Assembly (NCBI RefSeq): GCF_018128545.1
Contig: NZ_JAGSND010000003.1
Coordinates: 248,001 to 312,000 of the forward strand
Direction of reading: 5' to 3'
Length of the DNA stretch: 64,000 bases
Source: Sinanaerobacter chloroacetimidivorans
Lineage (GTDB): Bacteria; Bacillota; Clostridia; Peptostreptococcales; Anaerovoracaceae
Shown here in pieces: positions 17,488 through 26,056 of the stretch (position 1 is the first letter of the stretch; the number at the start of each line of letters is the position of its first letter). Under the pieces are notes generated by a model that was not told where the DNA came from, did not search any database, and saw nothing but the letters and a program-made list of their open reading frames with translations. A program made the position numbers and the translations under genes.

Positions 17488-18012
17488 GTGTCGGTTAGTG
17501 GTATCAATAATTACACCGCCAGCGGAACAAGCGGAGCAAGCAGTTCCGGAAGCACCAGCGGCAGCAACTATTTATCCATGGATGATTTCCTGTCGCTTTT
17601 AGTAGCACAGATGTCCAATCAAGATATGTACAATACCATGGATGACTCTCAGTTCATCTCCCAGATGGCGCAGTTTTCCATGATACAGGCGATGACAGAG
17701 TTGACGCAGGCCTCTGCGGCATCTTACGGAGTCAGCCTCATCGGCAAGGAAGTCGTACTTGCACAAAGCAAGAGTGACGGTACGATCGATACGATAAGGG
17801 GAATTGTAGAGGGAGTCAATCTATACAATGGATCTACGGAAATTGTGGTAGACGGCAATGCCTACGCGTTGAGCAGCATCATGATCGTGAAGGAGCCGGA
17901 TATTATCATACCTGACAGCGACGTGAAGGATAGTTCCGGCAACAATACCGATAACGGAACGACAGACAACGGAAATACCGGCGGATCGGAAGAGGATGAT
18001 ACAAATGTCTAA
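17488..18012 (+). CDS. flgD: Hook-capping scaffold protein FlgD
   Basis: The 174-residue protein has the FlgD core YLSMDDFLSLLVAQMSNQD and MDDSQFISQMAQFSMIQAM. The C-terminal part contains a short TudorE-like strand region (IRGIVEGVNLYNGSTEIVV) and a polar tail rich in Asn, Thr and Gly. FlgD caps the growing hook and is needed for FlgE assembly. The GTG at 17488 is chosen because AAAGGAGG ends seven bases before it; the in-frame TTG at 17467 lies within fliK and upstream of that site. It overlaps the next gene by eight bases. Confidence 0.94.
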   Translation: MSVSGINNYTASGTSGASSSGSTSGSNYLSMDDFLSLLVAQMSNQDMYNTMDDSQFISQMAQFSMIQAMTELTQASAASYGVSLIGKEVVLAQSKSDGTIDTIRGIVEGVNLYNGSTEIVVDGNAYALSSIMIVKEPDIIIPDSDVKDSSGNNTDNGTTDNGNTGGSEEDDTNV

Positions 18013-18415
18013 TGAAATAATCAACAACCGATACAACTTGACGGATGCCATTGTCAGACAGACGGAAAAAATAAATTCTGTCACGGGAAAAACCGCTGAG
18101 GCCGCTGCCCAGACCTATCAGGGAAGATCCTTCCAGGAAATCCTGAAAGAGCAGATCTCTCAGGGGGTATCATTTTCAAAGCATGCAAACCTGAGAACCG
18201 AGGAAAGAAATATAAAGATCAGTGAAAGTGATCTGAGCCGGTTGGGGGATGCCTGTGACAAAGCACAGCAAAAGGGGATTAAAGACGCTTTGATTGTGAT
18301 GAATGATTCGGCATTTATTGTAAATGCCCCAAATAAAGTAGTCATCACAGTAGTCGATAAAAACGAAATGAAAAACAACTTATTTACAAATATTGATGGT
18401 GCCCTGTTTTTATAG
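18005..18415 (+). CDS. TIGR02530-type flagellar operon protein
   Basis: The 136-residue protein has the family features GRSFQEILKEQIS, VSFSKHANLRTEERNIKISE and SAFIVNAPNKVVITVVDKNE with a terminal TNIDGALFL. It has no signal or membrane segment. Members occur between flgD and flgE in many Firmicutes, as here. The role is not established; a part in hook assembly is inferred from place. ATG 18005 is preferred to ATG 17996 because GGAAGAGG then has normal spacing. Confidence 0.88.
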   Translation: MSNEIINNRYNLTDAIVRQTEKINSVTGKTAEAAAQTYQGRSFQEILKEQISQGVSFSKHANLRTEERNIKISESDLSRLGDACDKAQQKGIKDALIVMNDSAFIVNAPNKVVITVVDKNEMKNNLFTNIDGALFL

Positions 18416-18493
18416 CCGGACCTTTTAGAGGAAGCTGTATTGAGCTTTGACCGACAGATAAGCTCAAAGGAGTGGGCACAGAAAGGATAAAAA

Positions 18494-20017
18494 ATGTTAG
18501 GATCAATGTATTCCGCAGTTTCAGGACTGTCAGCACATCAGACCAAGATGAATGTTATCGGTAATAATATTGCAAACGTGAACACCTACGGCTTCAAAGC
18601 CAGCCGTGTTACCTTCTCGGACGTATTTTATCAGACGATGAACGGTGCATCGGCACCTACCACCAACGGAGGAGGAACCAATCCTACTCAACTGGGTTAT
18701 GGTGCAAAGGTGAACTCCATCGATGTACTGAATACAAGAGCAGGAAGCGCAACGACGGACAGGGCTCTGGATGTGTACATCAACGGTGACGGCTATCTGC
18801 CTGTAAAAAACAGCGATGGCGTTATCAAATATACAAGAGTCGGTGTTTTGAGCTTTGATGTAGCTGGAAATCTGGTTGACAGCAACGGTAATATGGTACT
18901 GGGATTCAAGCTGGACGACACCACGAAAAATGCCCAGTTAAACTCCGACGGAACCACATCCGCTCAGAATCTGGTACCGATTAAAGTGGATCCTAAAGAA
19001 TTAGATAAATATACAGGAATTGCCATTGGACAGAACGGAGAAATCACGGCCATCAAAGAGGGTGATACTACCGTGGTCCCAGGCTCCAACACCGGTTGGA
19101 TGAATGGTACACCGACGGTTTCCGCTAACTCCAATTATAGCGGCAGCATTACGATGAGTGTGAAGCAGACTTTTGCTGCAGATAATGCAAATTATACTGG
19201 TGATACACCAATTACTGTTAGTTCTAATGCCTATATTGGTGCAGCTAATATGAGCGTTACCTCTGATGGTACAACTTACACATTAAGTTATACAGACAAA
19301 GATGGGAATTCACAATCTGCTACCGGAACAATCAATACGAGCACTACCCCGAATACGGTTACCTTTACCGGAGTCATGGATGCAAAAGGCGGCACTAGCG
19401 CTACCGTTACAATTCCTGTGGATCAGAGTGCAACACCAAGCACTGCTGTAGGATATAACATACCTACTGACGGAAGCACCTATATGACTTTAGGAAATGT
19501 TACCGTAGACAGCTATGATATCACCTTTAAAACGACAGATAAAGCAGGTACAACGGTGACAAACACCACCCCCGAGACCTGGGTATTCGATGCCACGACA
19601 CCGGACAACAACCTTGCCTTCGGAGATATCGGGTTTACCATTGACTCCGATAAGTTTAAGGCTGTTTTAGACGGAGGATTCAGCGCTGATACCGTGATCG
19701 GCAGAGTGGGACCTGGTGCGGGAGTGCCTGAAAAGATTGCCAATATCGCGGTTGTGAAGTTCACCAATCCTGACGGTCTGTCCCAGGATGGAGAAGGCTA
19801 TTTTGTTGCGACCACCAACTCGGGAGATCCGGTAGCAACCATTCCGGGCAACGGAGGAACCGGTACCTTCAGATCCGGTGCTCTTGAAATGTCCAATGTA
19901 GATTTATCAAGAGAATTTACTGAGATGATTATCACCCAGAGAGGCTTCCAGGCTAATACAAGAATGATTACCGTTTCCGATGAAATGCTTTCCGAACTGG
20001 TCAGCATGAAGAGATAA
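18494..20017 (+). CDS. flgE: Flagellar hook protein FlgE
   Basis: The 507-residue protein begins MLGSMYSAVSGLSAHQTKMN and has the NVIGNNIANVNTYGFKASR rod motif. The C-terminus has GALEMSNVDLSREFTEMIIT and RGFQANTRMITVSDEMLSEL. The middle (about 205-370) carries a Thr/Ser/Gly-rich insertion with Ig-like character, which makes it longer than the roughly 400 residues of enterobacterial FlgE. Codons in the part around 19180-19330 are more often T-ended than in the flanks, which may point to recombination of the surface domain. It follows the TIGR02530 gene by 78 bases. Confidence 0.95.
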   Translation: MLGSMYSAVSGLSAHQTKMNVIGNNIANVNTYGFKASRVTFSDVFYQTMNGASAPTTNGGGTNPTQLGYGAKVNSIDVLNTRAGSATTDRALDVYINGDGYLPVKNSDGVIKYTRVGVLSFDVAGNLVDSNGNMVLGFKLDDTTKNAQLNSDGTTSAQNLVPIKVDPKELDKYTGIAIGQNGEITAIKEGDTTVVPGSNTGWMNGTPTVSANSNYSGSITMSVKQTFAADNANYTGDTPITVSSNAYIGAANMSVTSDGTTYTLSYTDKDGNSQSATGTINTSTTPNTVTFTGVMDAKGGTSATVTIPVDQSATPSTAVGYNIPTDGSTYMTLGNVTVDSYDITFKTTDKAGTTVTNTTPETWVFDATTPDNNLAFGDIGFTIDSDKFKAVLDGGFSADTVIGRVGPGAGVPEKIANIAVVKFTNPDGLSQDGEGYFVATTNSGDPVATIPGNGGTGTFRSGALEMSNVDLSREFTEMIITQRGFQANTRMITVSDEMLSELVSMKR

Positions 20018-20029
20018 TTTAACAAAGAT

Positions 20030-20081
20030 GCACTTTTTCCTGTGAATACTTTCGTGTAAAGTAGATTGCAGGGAAAAGTGC
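20030..20081 (+). promoter_or_regulatory. Stem-loop between flgE and swrD
   Basis: GCACTTTTTCCTG and CAGGGAAAAGTGC form a 13-base stem with one mismatch around a 26-base loop. No T-run follows, so it is not a standard terminator. It could protect the upstream hook transcript or allow partial read-through into the motor genes. Confidence 0.5.
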
Positions 20082-20110
20082 TTCTGAACAATCATTTAGG
20101 AGGAGTATTT

Positions 20111-20302
20111 GTGATTACGTTAACAAAATTAAACAAAACCAATGATGAAAAATTTATTCTCAATTGTGAACTCATCGAGACCATTGAAGAGAGACCGGAT
20201 ACCACCATCCGGCTTGTAAACGGCAAACACTTTGTCGTGGCTGAAAGCTGCGGAGAGGTTGTTTCCAAGGTTGTTGCATATAAAAGAAGTATTTACAGAT
20301 AA
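20111..20302 (+). CDS. swrD: SwrD/FlbD-family flagellar protein
   Basis: The 63-residue protein (MITLTKLNKTNDEKFILN at the start, then ETIEERPDTTIRLVNGKHFV) matches the FlbD/SwrD family, found between flgE and motA/fliL in Firmicutes. In B. subtilis SwrD increases flagellar torque, possibly through the stators. The GTG at 20111 is chosen because AGGAGG lies about seven bases before it; the frame is open back to 20066 without another ribosome binding site. Confidence 0.92.
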   Translation: MITLTKLNKTNDEKFILNCELIETIEERPDTTIRLVNGKHFVVAESCGEVVSKVVAYKRSIYR

Positions 20303-20340
20303 ACATTGTTAAGCCAAAATATTTTACAGGGAGAAAATTT

Positions 20341-21189
20341 ATGGAAATTACCACGCTAATAGGGTATGTCGCAGCAGTAGGAGCTATACTATTTGGAATA
20401 ACTTTCACAGATAATGGAATTAATTTTGCAATGCTCTCTAACTTTTTCAGCGTATCCAGTATCTTTATTACCTTTGGCGGAACACTTTTCGTATTAATGG
20501 CTGCTTTTCCTTTTAGAAACTTTCAGAACATTCCAAAGCATTTAAAGATGGTTCTGCTCAAGGATAAGAAGGATCCTTACGAGTACATAGAAATCATTAC
20601 CGAATTATCACGGGAAGCACGTAAAAAAGGGCTTTTGGCGCTGGAAGATAAAGCAATGGCATTCGAGGATGAATTTTTGAAGGAAAGCGTATTGATGATC
20701 GTGGATGCCATTGAACCGGACAAGCTGAAGGTTTGGTTTGATCAAAAATTATCCTATATCGACAGGCGGAACCAGGAAGAAAGAAAGTTCTATGAAGTGG
20801 GTGCGGCCTTAGGACCTGCCTTTGGTATGCTGGGTACCCTCATCGGACTTGTTAACATGTTAAAGGCCATGAATTTGGAAAACGGTCCGGAAGCATTGGG
20901 CTCCAGCATGTCCGTTGCACTGATTACAACCTTTTATGGATCGTTGATAGCCAACTGTATTTTTACTCCTATGGCAAATAAACTGGAAATCGCCCAGGAA
21001 CGGGAGATGCTATTCAAAGAATTGATTATCGAAGGGGTAATTTCCATAAAAGAGGGAGAAAATCCAAAATTCATACAGGAAAAACTGATGAATTTCCTGG
21101 AAGAGAAAGAAGTGAAGAAGGATAGCGGAGAAGCAGACGACGGCAAAAAAGGAAAGAAGAAGGAAAAGAAAGAAAAGCCTTCTAAGTAA
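20341..21189 (+). CDS. motA: Flagellar motor stator protein MotA
   Basis: The 282-residue protein has the MotA/TolQ/ExbB fold with four membrane segments (two near residues 5-55 and two near 150-215, around AALGPAFGMLGTLIGLVNML and VALITTFYGSLIANCIF). The cytoplasmic loop has the acidic and arginine residues that contact FliG. The last 25 residues are a strongly basic lysine-rich tail not common to all MotA proteins. It forms the ion-conducting stator with MotB, encoded 58 bases downstream. Ion type (proton or sodium) cannot be told from the sequence. Confidence 0.95.
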   Translation: MEITTLIGYVAAVGAILFGITFTDNGINFAMLSNFFSVSSIFITFGGTLFVLMAAFPFRNFQNIPKHLKMVLLKDKKDPYEYIEIITELSREARKKGLLALEDKAMAFEDEFLKESVLMIVDAIEPDKLKVWFDQKLSYIDRRNQEERKFYEVGAALGPAFGMLGTLIGLVNMLKAMNLENGPEALGSSMSVALITTFYGSLIANCIFTPMANKLEIAQEREMLFKELIIEGVISIKEGENPKFIQEKLMNFLEEKEVKKDSGEADDGKKGKKKEKKEKPSK

Positions 21190-21247
21190 TATGAAAATAA
21201 ATCAATGTTAGCAGACGAAGCAATAAATATTGAAGAGGGATACAGAC

Positions 21248-22027
21248 ATGGCAAGATCAAGACAGAAAAGTAAAGTAAATAAGGATGCCTGGCTCAATAC
21301 ATATGCAGATATGATCACTTTGATTCTTGTATTTTTCATATTACTTTTTTCCATGTCCTCATTGGATCAGGAAAAATATAAGCTGCTTGTCAAAGCCTTT
21401 ACTGCGGACCCGCAAACACTGGAGCAGATCAGCTTGGAAGAAAGTGACATAAAGGCAGGAAATCCGGACGTAGCACCAGGCGGAAAAGAAGGAGAACAGA
21501 TTGAGGATATTAAAGATCTGGATGATCTCTATGAGTATTTAAAGGCATATGTAGAAACCAATAATTTACAAAAATCCGTTCAGGTGGAAAGAGGAGAAAA
21601 CATCGTATTCGTACGCTTCATGTCCACGTTATTCTTTGAAGCGGATAGAGCAGTACTCAAAGAGGGCGGCAAAGAAATCCTTGATTTTGTGGGACAAGCT
21701 TTGAGGAACGTGGAACCGAATATTAAATATATTAGAATAGACGGGCACACGGCAGAAGCGGCGCCAGGCACCAGCACCGTGGATAACCGTGAATTGTCTA
21801 CCGATAGAGCCAACGCAGTATTAAAATACTTTGAAGATAGATATATTCAAAATCCTGCCAAACTTATGGCAGTGGGATACGGAATGTTTCGGCCGGTGGC
21901 ACCAAATGATTCGGAAGTCAACAGGGCAAAAAACAGAAGAGTGGAGATCCTGGTGGCCAAAGAAGATAACTTACAGGAAGAGTTAGATAAAATATATGAG
22001 TTAAGTGACGAAATAAAAGACGAGTAG
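21248..22027 (+). CDS. motB: Flagellar motor stator protein MotB
   Basis: The 259-residue protein has one N-terminal membrane helix with the ion-binding aspartate in WLNTYADMITLILVFFILLF, and a C-terminal OmpA-like peptidoglycan-binding domain (YIRIDGHTAEAAPG, then LSTDRANAVLKYF and AKNRRVEILV). It anchors the stator to the wall. ATG 21248 is used because AGAGGGA lies seven bases upstream. The gene is followed directly by fliM; fliL, often found here, is absent. Confidence 0.95.
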   Translation: MARSRQKSKVNKDAWLNTYADMITLILVFFILLFSMSSLDQEKYKLLVKAFTADPQTLEQISLEESDIKAGNPDVAPGGKEGEQIEDIKDLDDLYEYLKAYVETNNLQKSVQVERGENIVFVRFMSTLFFEADRAVLKEGGKEILDFVGQALRNVEPNIKYIRIDGHTAEAAPGTSTVDNRELSTDRANAVLKYFEDRYIQNPAKLMAVGYGMFRPVAPNDSEVNRAKNRRVEILVAKEDNLQEELDKIYELSDEIKDE

Positions 22028-22038
22028 GAGACTAGACT

Positions 22039-23055
22039 ATGACGGAAATTCTTTCACAAAGTCAGATTGACAGCCTCTTAAGTAGTTTGACAAGCGGTAT
22101 GAAGGAAATGGAGGAGCCGGAGCAAGGAGCTGCTGGTAAAAAGGTTAAGGATTATGATTTCAGAAGTCCTAAATTATTTACCAGGGAACAATTAAAATTA
22201 TTGTTCAGCATTTATGAAAATTATGCTAGAATTTTGTCATCACATATCACCGGCATCCTGCAAACCTATACCCTTGTGGAAATTCTTGAGGTGGAAGAGC
22301 AGCACTATTATGAATTTAATAATGCGTTACCTGATTCTGTGCTCATCGGTGTCATAGACTTCGCAGTCAAAGATGGCGATGATGAAGAAGACATGGTGAT
22401 TATGGATATTTCCAAGGATGTGGGATTCTGCAGCATTGACAGGCTCCTTGGAGGATCCGGGAAACCATTGGAATTGGATCGTGAGTACACAGAAATTGAG
22501 CTTGGAATTCTTGAGTATTTGATCAAAGGCATGGTCAATTTAATGAAAAATGTCTGGTTCGATTATCTTGAAATTCAGCCGAGATTGATGAAGCTGGAAA
22601 CCAATTCCAGAATCCTGCAGGGTATCAGCGCAGATGAGAATGTGGTCATCGTGGTCATGAATATTTTAGTCAATGATACCCAGGGCAAAATCAATATCTG
22701 TATTCCGGCTGTTACTTTAGACAGGCTCTTCAAAAAGAAGGATGCCCAATCCAAAAGAAATGCAAGGAAGGGTGATCAGCTTACAGAGGCGCAAAGACGA
22801 GCAGATATCATGAATCAAATCAACAAGACAGACCTGGAAATTATCGGAGTCCTTGGGACCATTGAGGTGCTGTCACAAGAGCTTATTGATTTAGAGGTAG
22901 GGGATATCATCAAGCTGAATAAACCTCAAGATGCATTGGTGGATTTGGCTGTTGGAACTACCACATGGTACAGAGGTGAGATGGGATCTTTTAATAAAAA
23001 GAGGGCCATTGCGATAAAAGAATCTTTAAGGAGAGGAAGTGACCCTGTCAGATGA
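22039..23055 (+). CDS. fliM: Flagellar motor switch protein FliM
   Basis: The 338-residue protein starts with the CheY-P binding peptide EILSQSQIDSLLSSL (residues 3-17), followed by the CheC-like middle domain (GGSGKPLELDREYTEIELGI) and the C-terminal FliN-like domain. It is a C-ring component that turns CheY signals into change of rotation. The C-terminal end overlaps fliY by four bases. Confidence 0.97.
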   Translation: MTEILSQSQIDSLLSSLTSGMKEMEEPEQGAAGKKVKDYDFRSPKLFTREQLKLLFSIYENYARILSSHITGILQTYTLVEILEVEEQHYYEFNNALPDSVLIGVIDFAVKDGDDEEDMVIMDISKDVGFCSIDRLLGGSGKPLELDREYTEIELGILEYLIKGMVNLMKNVWFDYLEIQPRLMKLETNSRILQGISADENVVIVVMNILVNDTQGKINICIPAVTLDRLFKKKDAQSKRNARKGDQLTEAQRRADIMNQINKTDLEIIGVLGTIEVLSQELIDLEVGDIIKLNKPQDALVDLAVGTTTWYRGEMGSFNKKRAIAIKESLRRGSDPVR

Positions 23056-24311
23056 CAATGAATGATCAGTACAAACTAACGGAGATGGAGGCCGACGTAA
23101 TCGGTGAGGTAATGAATATCAGCATGGGAGCTGCTGCTACAGCAATGTCTACCATACTGGATAAAAAGGTCAATATCACTACCCCGCGAATTGAGACGAT
23201 AGGCATTGAAGAATTCGAATTTTCTTATTTGGAACCGGTAATCGGCGTTCTGATTAAATATGTAGAGGGCTTTGACGGTACGAATATGCTCCTTTTGAGA
23301 GAGGAGGATATGAAAAAGATACTGAGTCACTTGCTTTCAATGGATCCCGAGGAAATCGTGGAGTTGGATGAGATCAGTATCAGTGCTATCTGTGAAATCA
23401 TGAACCAGATGATGGGTTCTGCAGCCAGCGCTCTGGCCTCCTTCCTGGGACAGGTTGTGAACATTTCTCCTCCGGAAGTGATGGATACAACAAAGCCTGA
23501 GAGTGTACGTCAGCTGTTTTCCCTGAAGGGAGATTCCCTGGTCAGCATCAAATTCAACCTGAGCATTGACGGCCTTGTGGAAAGCGAGTTCATCAGTGCT
23601 ATGGATCCGCAGCTGGCAAAGGAAATGGTAAAGCTTTCCATGGGCGCTAATGATGTGGATCCATCGGAAAGTACCGGATCGGCAGAGGTTTCTCCTCAGG
23701 CAGCAGCCGCCTCGGCACAACCGGAGATACCGCCAGCCCAGACAGCCCCCGTACAGCAAATGCCCGATTATGCAGCCATGCAGACACCGCCTGTTCAGCA
23801 GATGCCCGATTATGCAGCTATGCAGACACCGCCCGTACAGCAGATGCCTGATTATGCAGCTATGCAGCCTCCGGGCTACGTACAGGGCTACCCGCAGGGT
23901 TATCCGCCGATGCAGCCGCAGCCGCAGGGATATCCTTATCAACAGATGGGAGCAGTACCCTCCTATGTTGAAAAACCGGTTCAGCAGGCAGTACATACCA
24001 CACCCTATAGCTTTAAGCCTCTGGGCGGCGAAAAGGCTAGCGATATGAATCTCAGTGAGAATAATCTGGATCTTATCATGTCGGTACCTATACAGATTAC
24101 GGTGGAACTCGGAAGGACTAGAAAGAAGATTAAGGACATCGCGGAGCTTACCCTGGGAAATATCGTAGAGCTTGACAGACAGGCAGGAGATCAGGTGGAT
24201 GTTGTGGCCAACGGCAGACTTATTGCAAGAGGCGATGTCGTGGTAGTCGATGACAACTATAGTGTAAGGATTACGGAGATCGTAAAACCAAAAGACAACT
24301 CCGAACTATAA
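23052..24311 (+). CDS. fliY: FliY: CheC-type phosphatase fused to FliN
   Basis: The 419-residue protein has an N-terminal CheC-like domain with two intact phosphatase motifs (D/S-x3-E-x2-N): DVIGEVMN near residue 15 and SAICEIMN near residue 110. A Pro/Gln/Tyr-rich linker (about 210-320) includes three copies of a 14-residue unit PVQQMPDYAAMQTP. The C-terminal FliN domain (SVPIQITVELGRTRKKIKDI onward) completes the protein. FliY sits in the C-ring and removes phosphate from CheY-P there. It overlaps the fliM stop. Confidence 0.95.
   Translation: MTMNDQYKLTEMEADVIGEVMNISMGAAATAMSTILDKKVNITTPRIETIGIEEFEFSYLEPVIGVLIKYVEGFDGTNMLLLREEDMKKILSHLLSMDPEEIVELDEISISAICEIMNQMMGSAASALASFLGQVVNISPPEVMDTTKPESVRQLFSLKGDSLVSIKFNLSIDGLVESEFISAMDPQLAKEMVKLSMGANDVDPSESTGSAEVSPQAAAASAQPEIPPAQTAPVQQMPDYAAMQTPPVQQMPDYAAMQTPPVQQMPDYAAMQPPGYVQGYPQGYPPMQPQPQGYPYQQMGAVPSYVEKPVQQAVHTTPYSFKPLGGEKASDMNLSENNLDLIMSVPIQITVELGRTRKKIKDIAELTLGNIVELDRQAGDQVDVVANGRLIARGDVVVVDDNYSVRITEIVKPKDNSEL
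23748..23873 (+). repeat. Three tandem 42-bp coding repeats in fliY
   Basis: Three 42-base units (23748-23789, 23790-23831, 23832-23873) encode PVQQMPDYAAMQTP twice and a near copy ending MQPP. Differences are mostly synonymous. The copies lie in the flexible linker between the CheC and FliN domains, so their number could change linker length by slippage. Confidence 0.9.
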
Positions 24312-24359
24312 TCAATAACAGCTAACAGATTATTTTAATAACAAGAGAGGGAAAAAACA

Positions 24360-24719
24360 ATGTCAAAAATTTTAATTGTTGATGATGCGGCTTTTATGAG
24401 AATGATGGTTAAGGACAATTTAAAAAAAGCAGGGTACACAGACTTTTTAGAAGCAGGTGACGGAGAGGATGCCATAGCGAAATATACGGAGCACAAACCT
24501 GATTTGGTGCTGCTGGATATCACTATGCCTATCAAAGACGGTATTCAGGCATTGCAGGCAATCAAACAGATCAATCCACAGTCAAAGGTTATCATGTGTT
24601 CTGCTATGGGCCAGGAAGGCATGGTAGTGGAAGCGATTAAACTGGGAGCACTGGATTTTATCGTAAAACCATTTAAACCGGAACGATTGATTCAAACAGT
24701 AAAGAACGTACTGGGTTAA
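24360..24719 (+). CDS. cheY: Chemotaxis response regulator CheY
   Basis: This 119-residue single receiver domain has the acidic pair Asp8/Asp9 (ILIVDDAAFMR), phosphorylation site Asp53 (LVLLDITMP), Ser81 (VIMCSAMG) and Lys103 (FIVKPFKP). There is no output domain. It is phosphorylated by CheA (not in this window) and binds FliM; FliY and CheC should dephosphorylate it. Its position after fliY is normal for Firmicutes. Confidence 0.97.
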   Translation: MSKILIVDDAAFMRMMVKDNLKKAGYTDFLEAGDGEDAIAKYTEHKPDLVLLDITMPIKDGIQALQAIKQINPQSKVIMCSAMGQEGMVVEAIKLGALDFIVKPFKPERLIQTVKNVLG

Positions 24720-24737
24720 CAGTCAGGAGGAACAAGA

Positions 24738-25079
24738 TTGAATATTGGGGAAATTATTTCGATGTTTCTTACTCTTGCAGGAACTGTTTGCATCATTCTT
24801 CTCACCTATTATGCCAGTAAATGGTATGCAAGAAAGATAGGACCCCTGGCAGGCGGAAGGCATATCAAGGTTGTGGACAGACTGGGTGTAAGCAAGACTG
24901 GTTCAATCCTGATTATTGACGTGGAAGGCACCCAGTATATGGTTGGAGTGAGTGATGGAAACATACAGATTATGAAAGAACTGGAAGAGAACCTTCCTTT
25001 CCCCATGGAAAAGGAAACAGCTAAGGATAACCTGAAAAGCTTGCTCGGCATGTACAAAAAATGGAGAGGTGTTGACTAG
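24738..25079 (+). CDS. fliO: Flagellar biosynthesis protein FliO
   Basis: The 113-residue protein has one N-terminal membrane helix (about residues 8-27) followed by a small cytoplasmic domain with HIKVVDRLGVSKTGSILIID and VGVSDGNIQIMKEL, typical of FliO/FliZ. FliO helps assemble the FliP ring. TTG start, nine bases after AGGAGG. It lies three bases before fliP. Confidence 0.9.
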   Translation: MNIGEIISMFLTLAGTVCIILLTYYASKWYARKIGPLAGGRHIKVVDRLGVSKTGSILIIDVEGTQYMVGVSDGNIQIMKELEENLPFPMEKETAKDNLKSLLGMYKKWRGVD

Positions 25080-25082
25080 ACT

Positions 25083-25736
25083 ATGGAATTTATCGTAAAT
25101 GGTGGCGGCTCTGACGTAGTAAAAATATTGATCATTTTGACACTCATCAGTGTAGCACCGTTTATGTTGCTCATGATGACCTGCTTTACCAGAATAATCA
25201 TCGTTTTTTCATTTTTACGGAATGCGTTGGGACTGCAGCAGACACCGCCGAACCAGATACTGATCGGATTGGCTTTGTTTATTTCATTTTTTATTATGCA
25301 GCCGGTTCTGAGCGAGATCAACGAAACTGCACTGAAGCCTTACAATGACGGACAAATAGAATCACAGGAGTTTCTGGATCGCGCATCGGTTCCATTAAAG
25401 GAATTCATGCTGAAACAAACTACGGCCGATGAGGTTGATTTATTTATCAACTTATCTGCAGACGAAGAGATGCAATATCTGACACCTGCTGAATTGCCGT
25501 TACATATTGTAGTTCCGGCCTTTATCACCAGTGAGCTGAAGAGAGCGTTTTTAATTGGATTTTTACTTTTTATACCGTTTTTAATTATTGATATGATCGT
25601 TGCCAGTACTCTGATGTCAATGGGAATGATCATGCTGCCGCCGGTAATGATATCCCTGCCGTTTAAGATCATGCTGTTTGTTGTAGTAGACGGCTGGGGA
25701 CTCCTGATCAAAACCTTGGTAATGACTTATAACTGA
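25083..25736 (+). CDS. fliP: Flagellar export gate protein FliP
   Basis: The 217-residue protein has four membrane segments, the motif MMTCFTRIIIVFSFLRNALG near residue 30 and VVDGWGLLIKTLVMTY at the end. It forms the core of the export gate with FliQ and FliR. It lacks the cleaved signal peptide found in enterobacterial FliP, as is common in Firmicutes. Confidence 0.96.
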   Translation: MEFIVNGGGSDVVKILIILTLISVAPFMLLMMTCFTRIIIVFSFLRNALGLQQTPPNQILIGLALFISFFIMQPVLSEINETALKPYNDGQIESQEFLDRASVPLKEFMLKQTTADEVDLFINLSADEEMQYLTPAELPLHIVVPAFITSELKRAFLIGFLLFIPFLIIDMIVASTLMSMGMIMLPPVMISLPFKIMLFVVVDGWGLLIKTLVMTYN

Positions 25737-25753
25737 AGAAAGGAGTACTTCCC

Positions 25754-26020
25754 ATGGATACATTACAGTTGTCTGAAATATTCAGAGATGCGATTCTTAC
25801 CGGTTTCAAAGTAGCAGGACCGATATTGCTGGTAAGTATTTTGGTAGGCCTCTTTATTTCTATTATACAGGCGGCGACTTCGATTAATGAACAGACCATG
25901 ACGTTTGTTCCCAAACTTATCGTCATTGGGCTGGTATTAATCATTTTTGGCGGATGGATGCTGCAGCAGCTGGTAGATTTCGTCAACCGTATCTTTGAGT
26001 TTATTGCAGTTACTTTTTAA
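25754..26020 (+). CDS. fliQ: Flagellar export gate protein FliQ
   Basis: The 88-residue protein has two membrane helices and the motif LVGLFISIIQAATSINEQT characteristic of FliQ. It wraps the FliP-FliR core. AAAGGAG precedes the ATG. The length is normal for the family. Confidence 0.96.
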   Translation: MDTLQLSEIFRDAILTGFKVAGPILLVSILVGLFISIIQAATSINEQTMTFVPKLIVIGLVLIIFGGWMLQQLVDFVNRIFEFIAVTF

Positions 26021-26056
26021 CAGGTACAAGGTAATTCTATAACTTGGAAGACGTAG

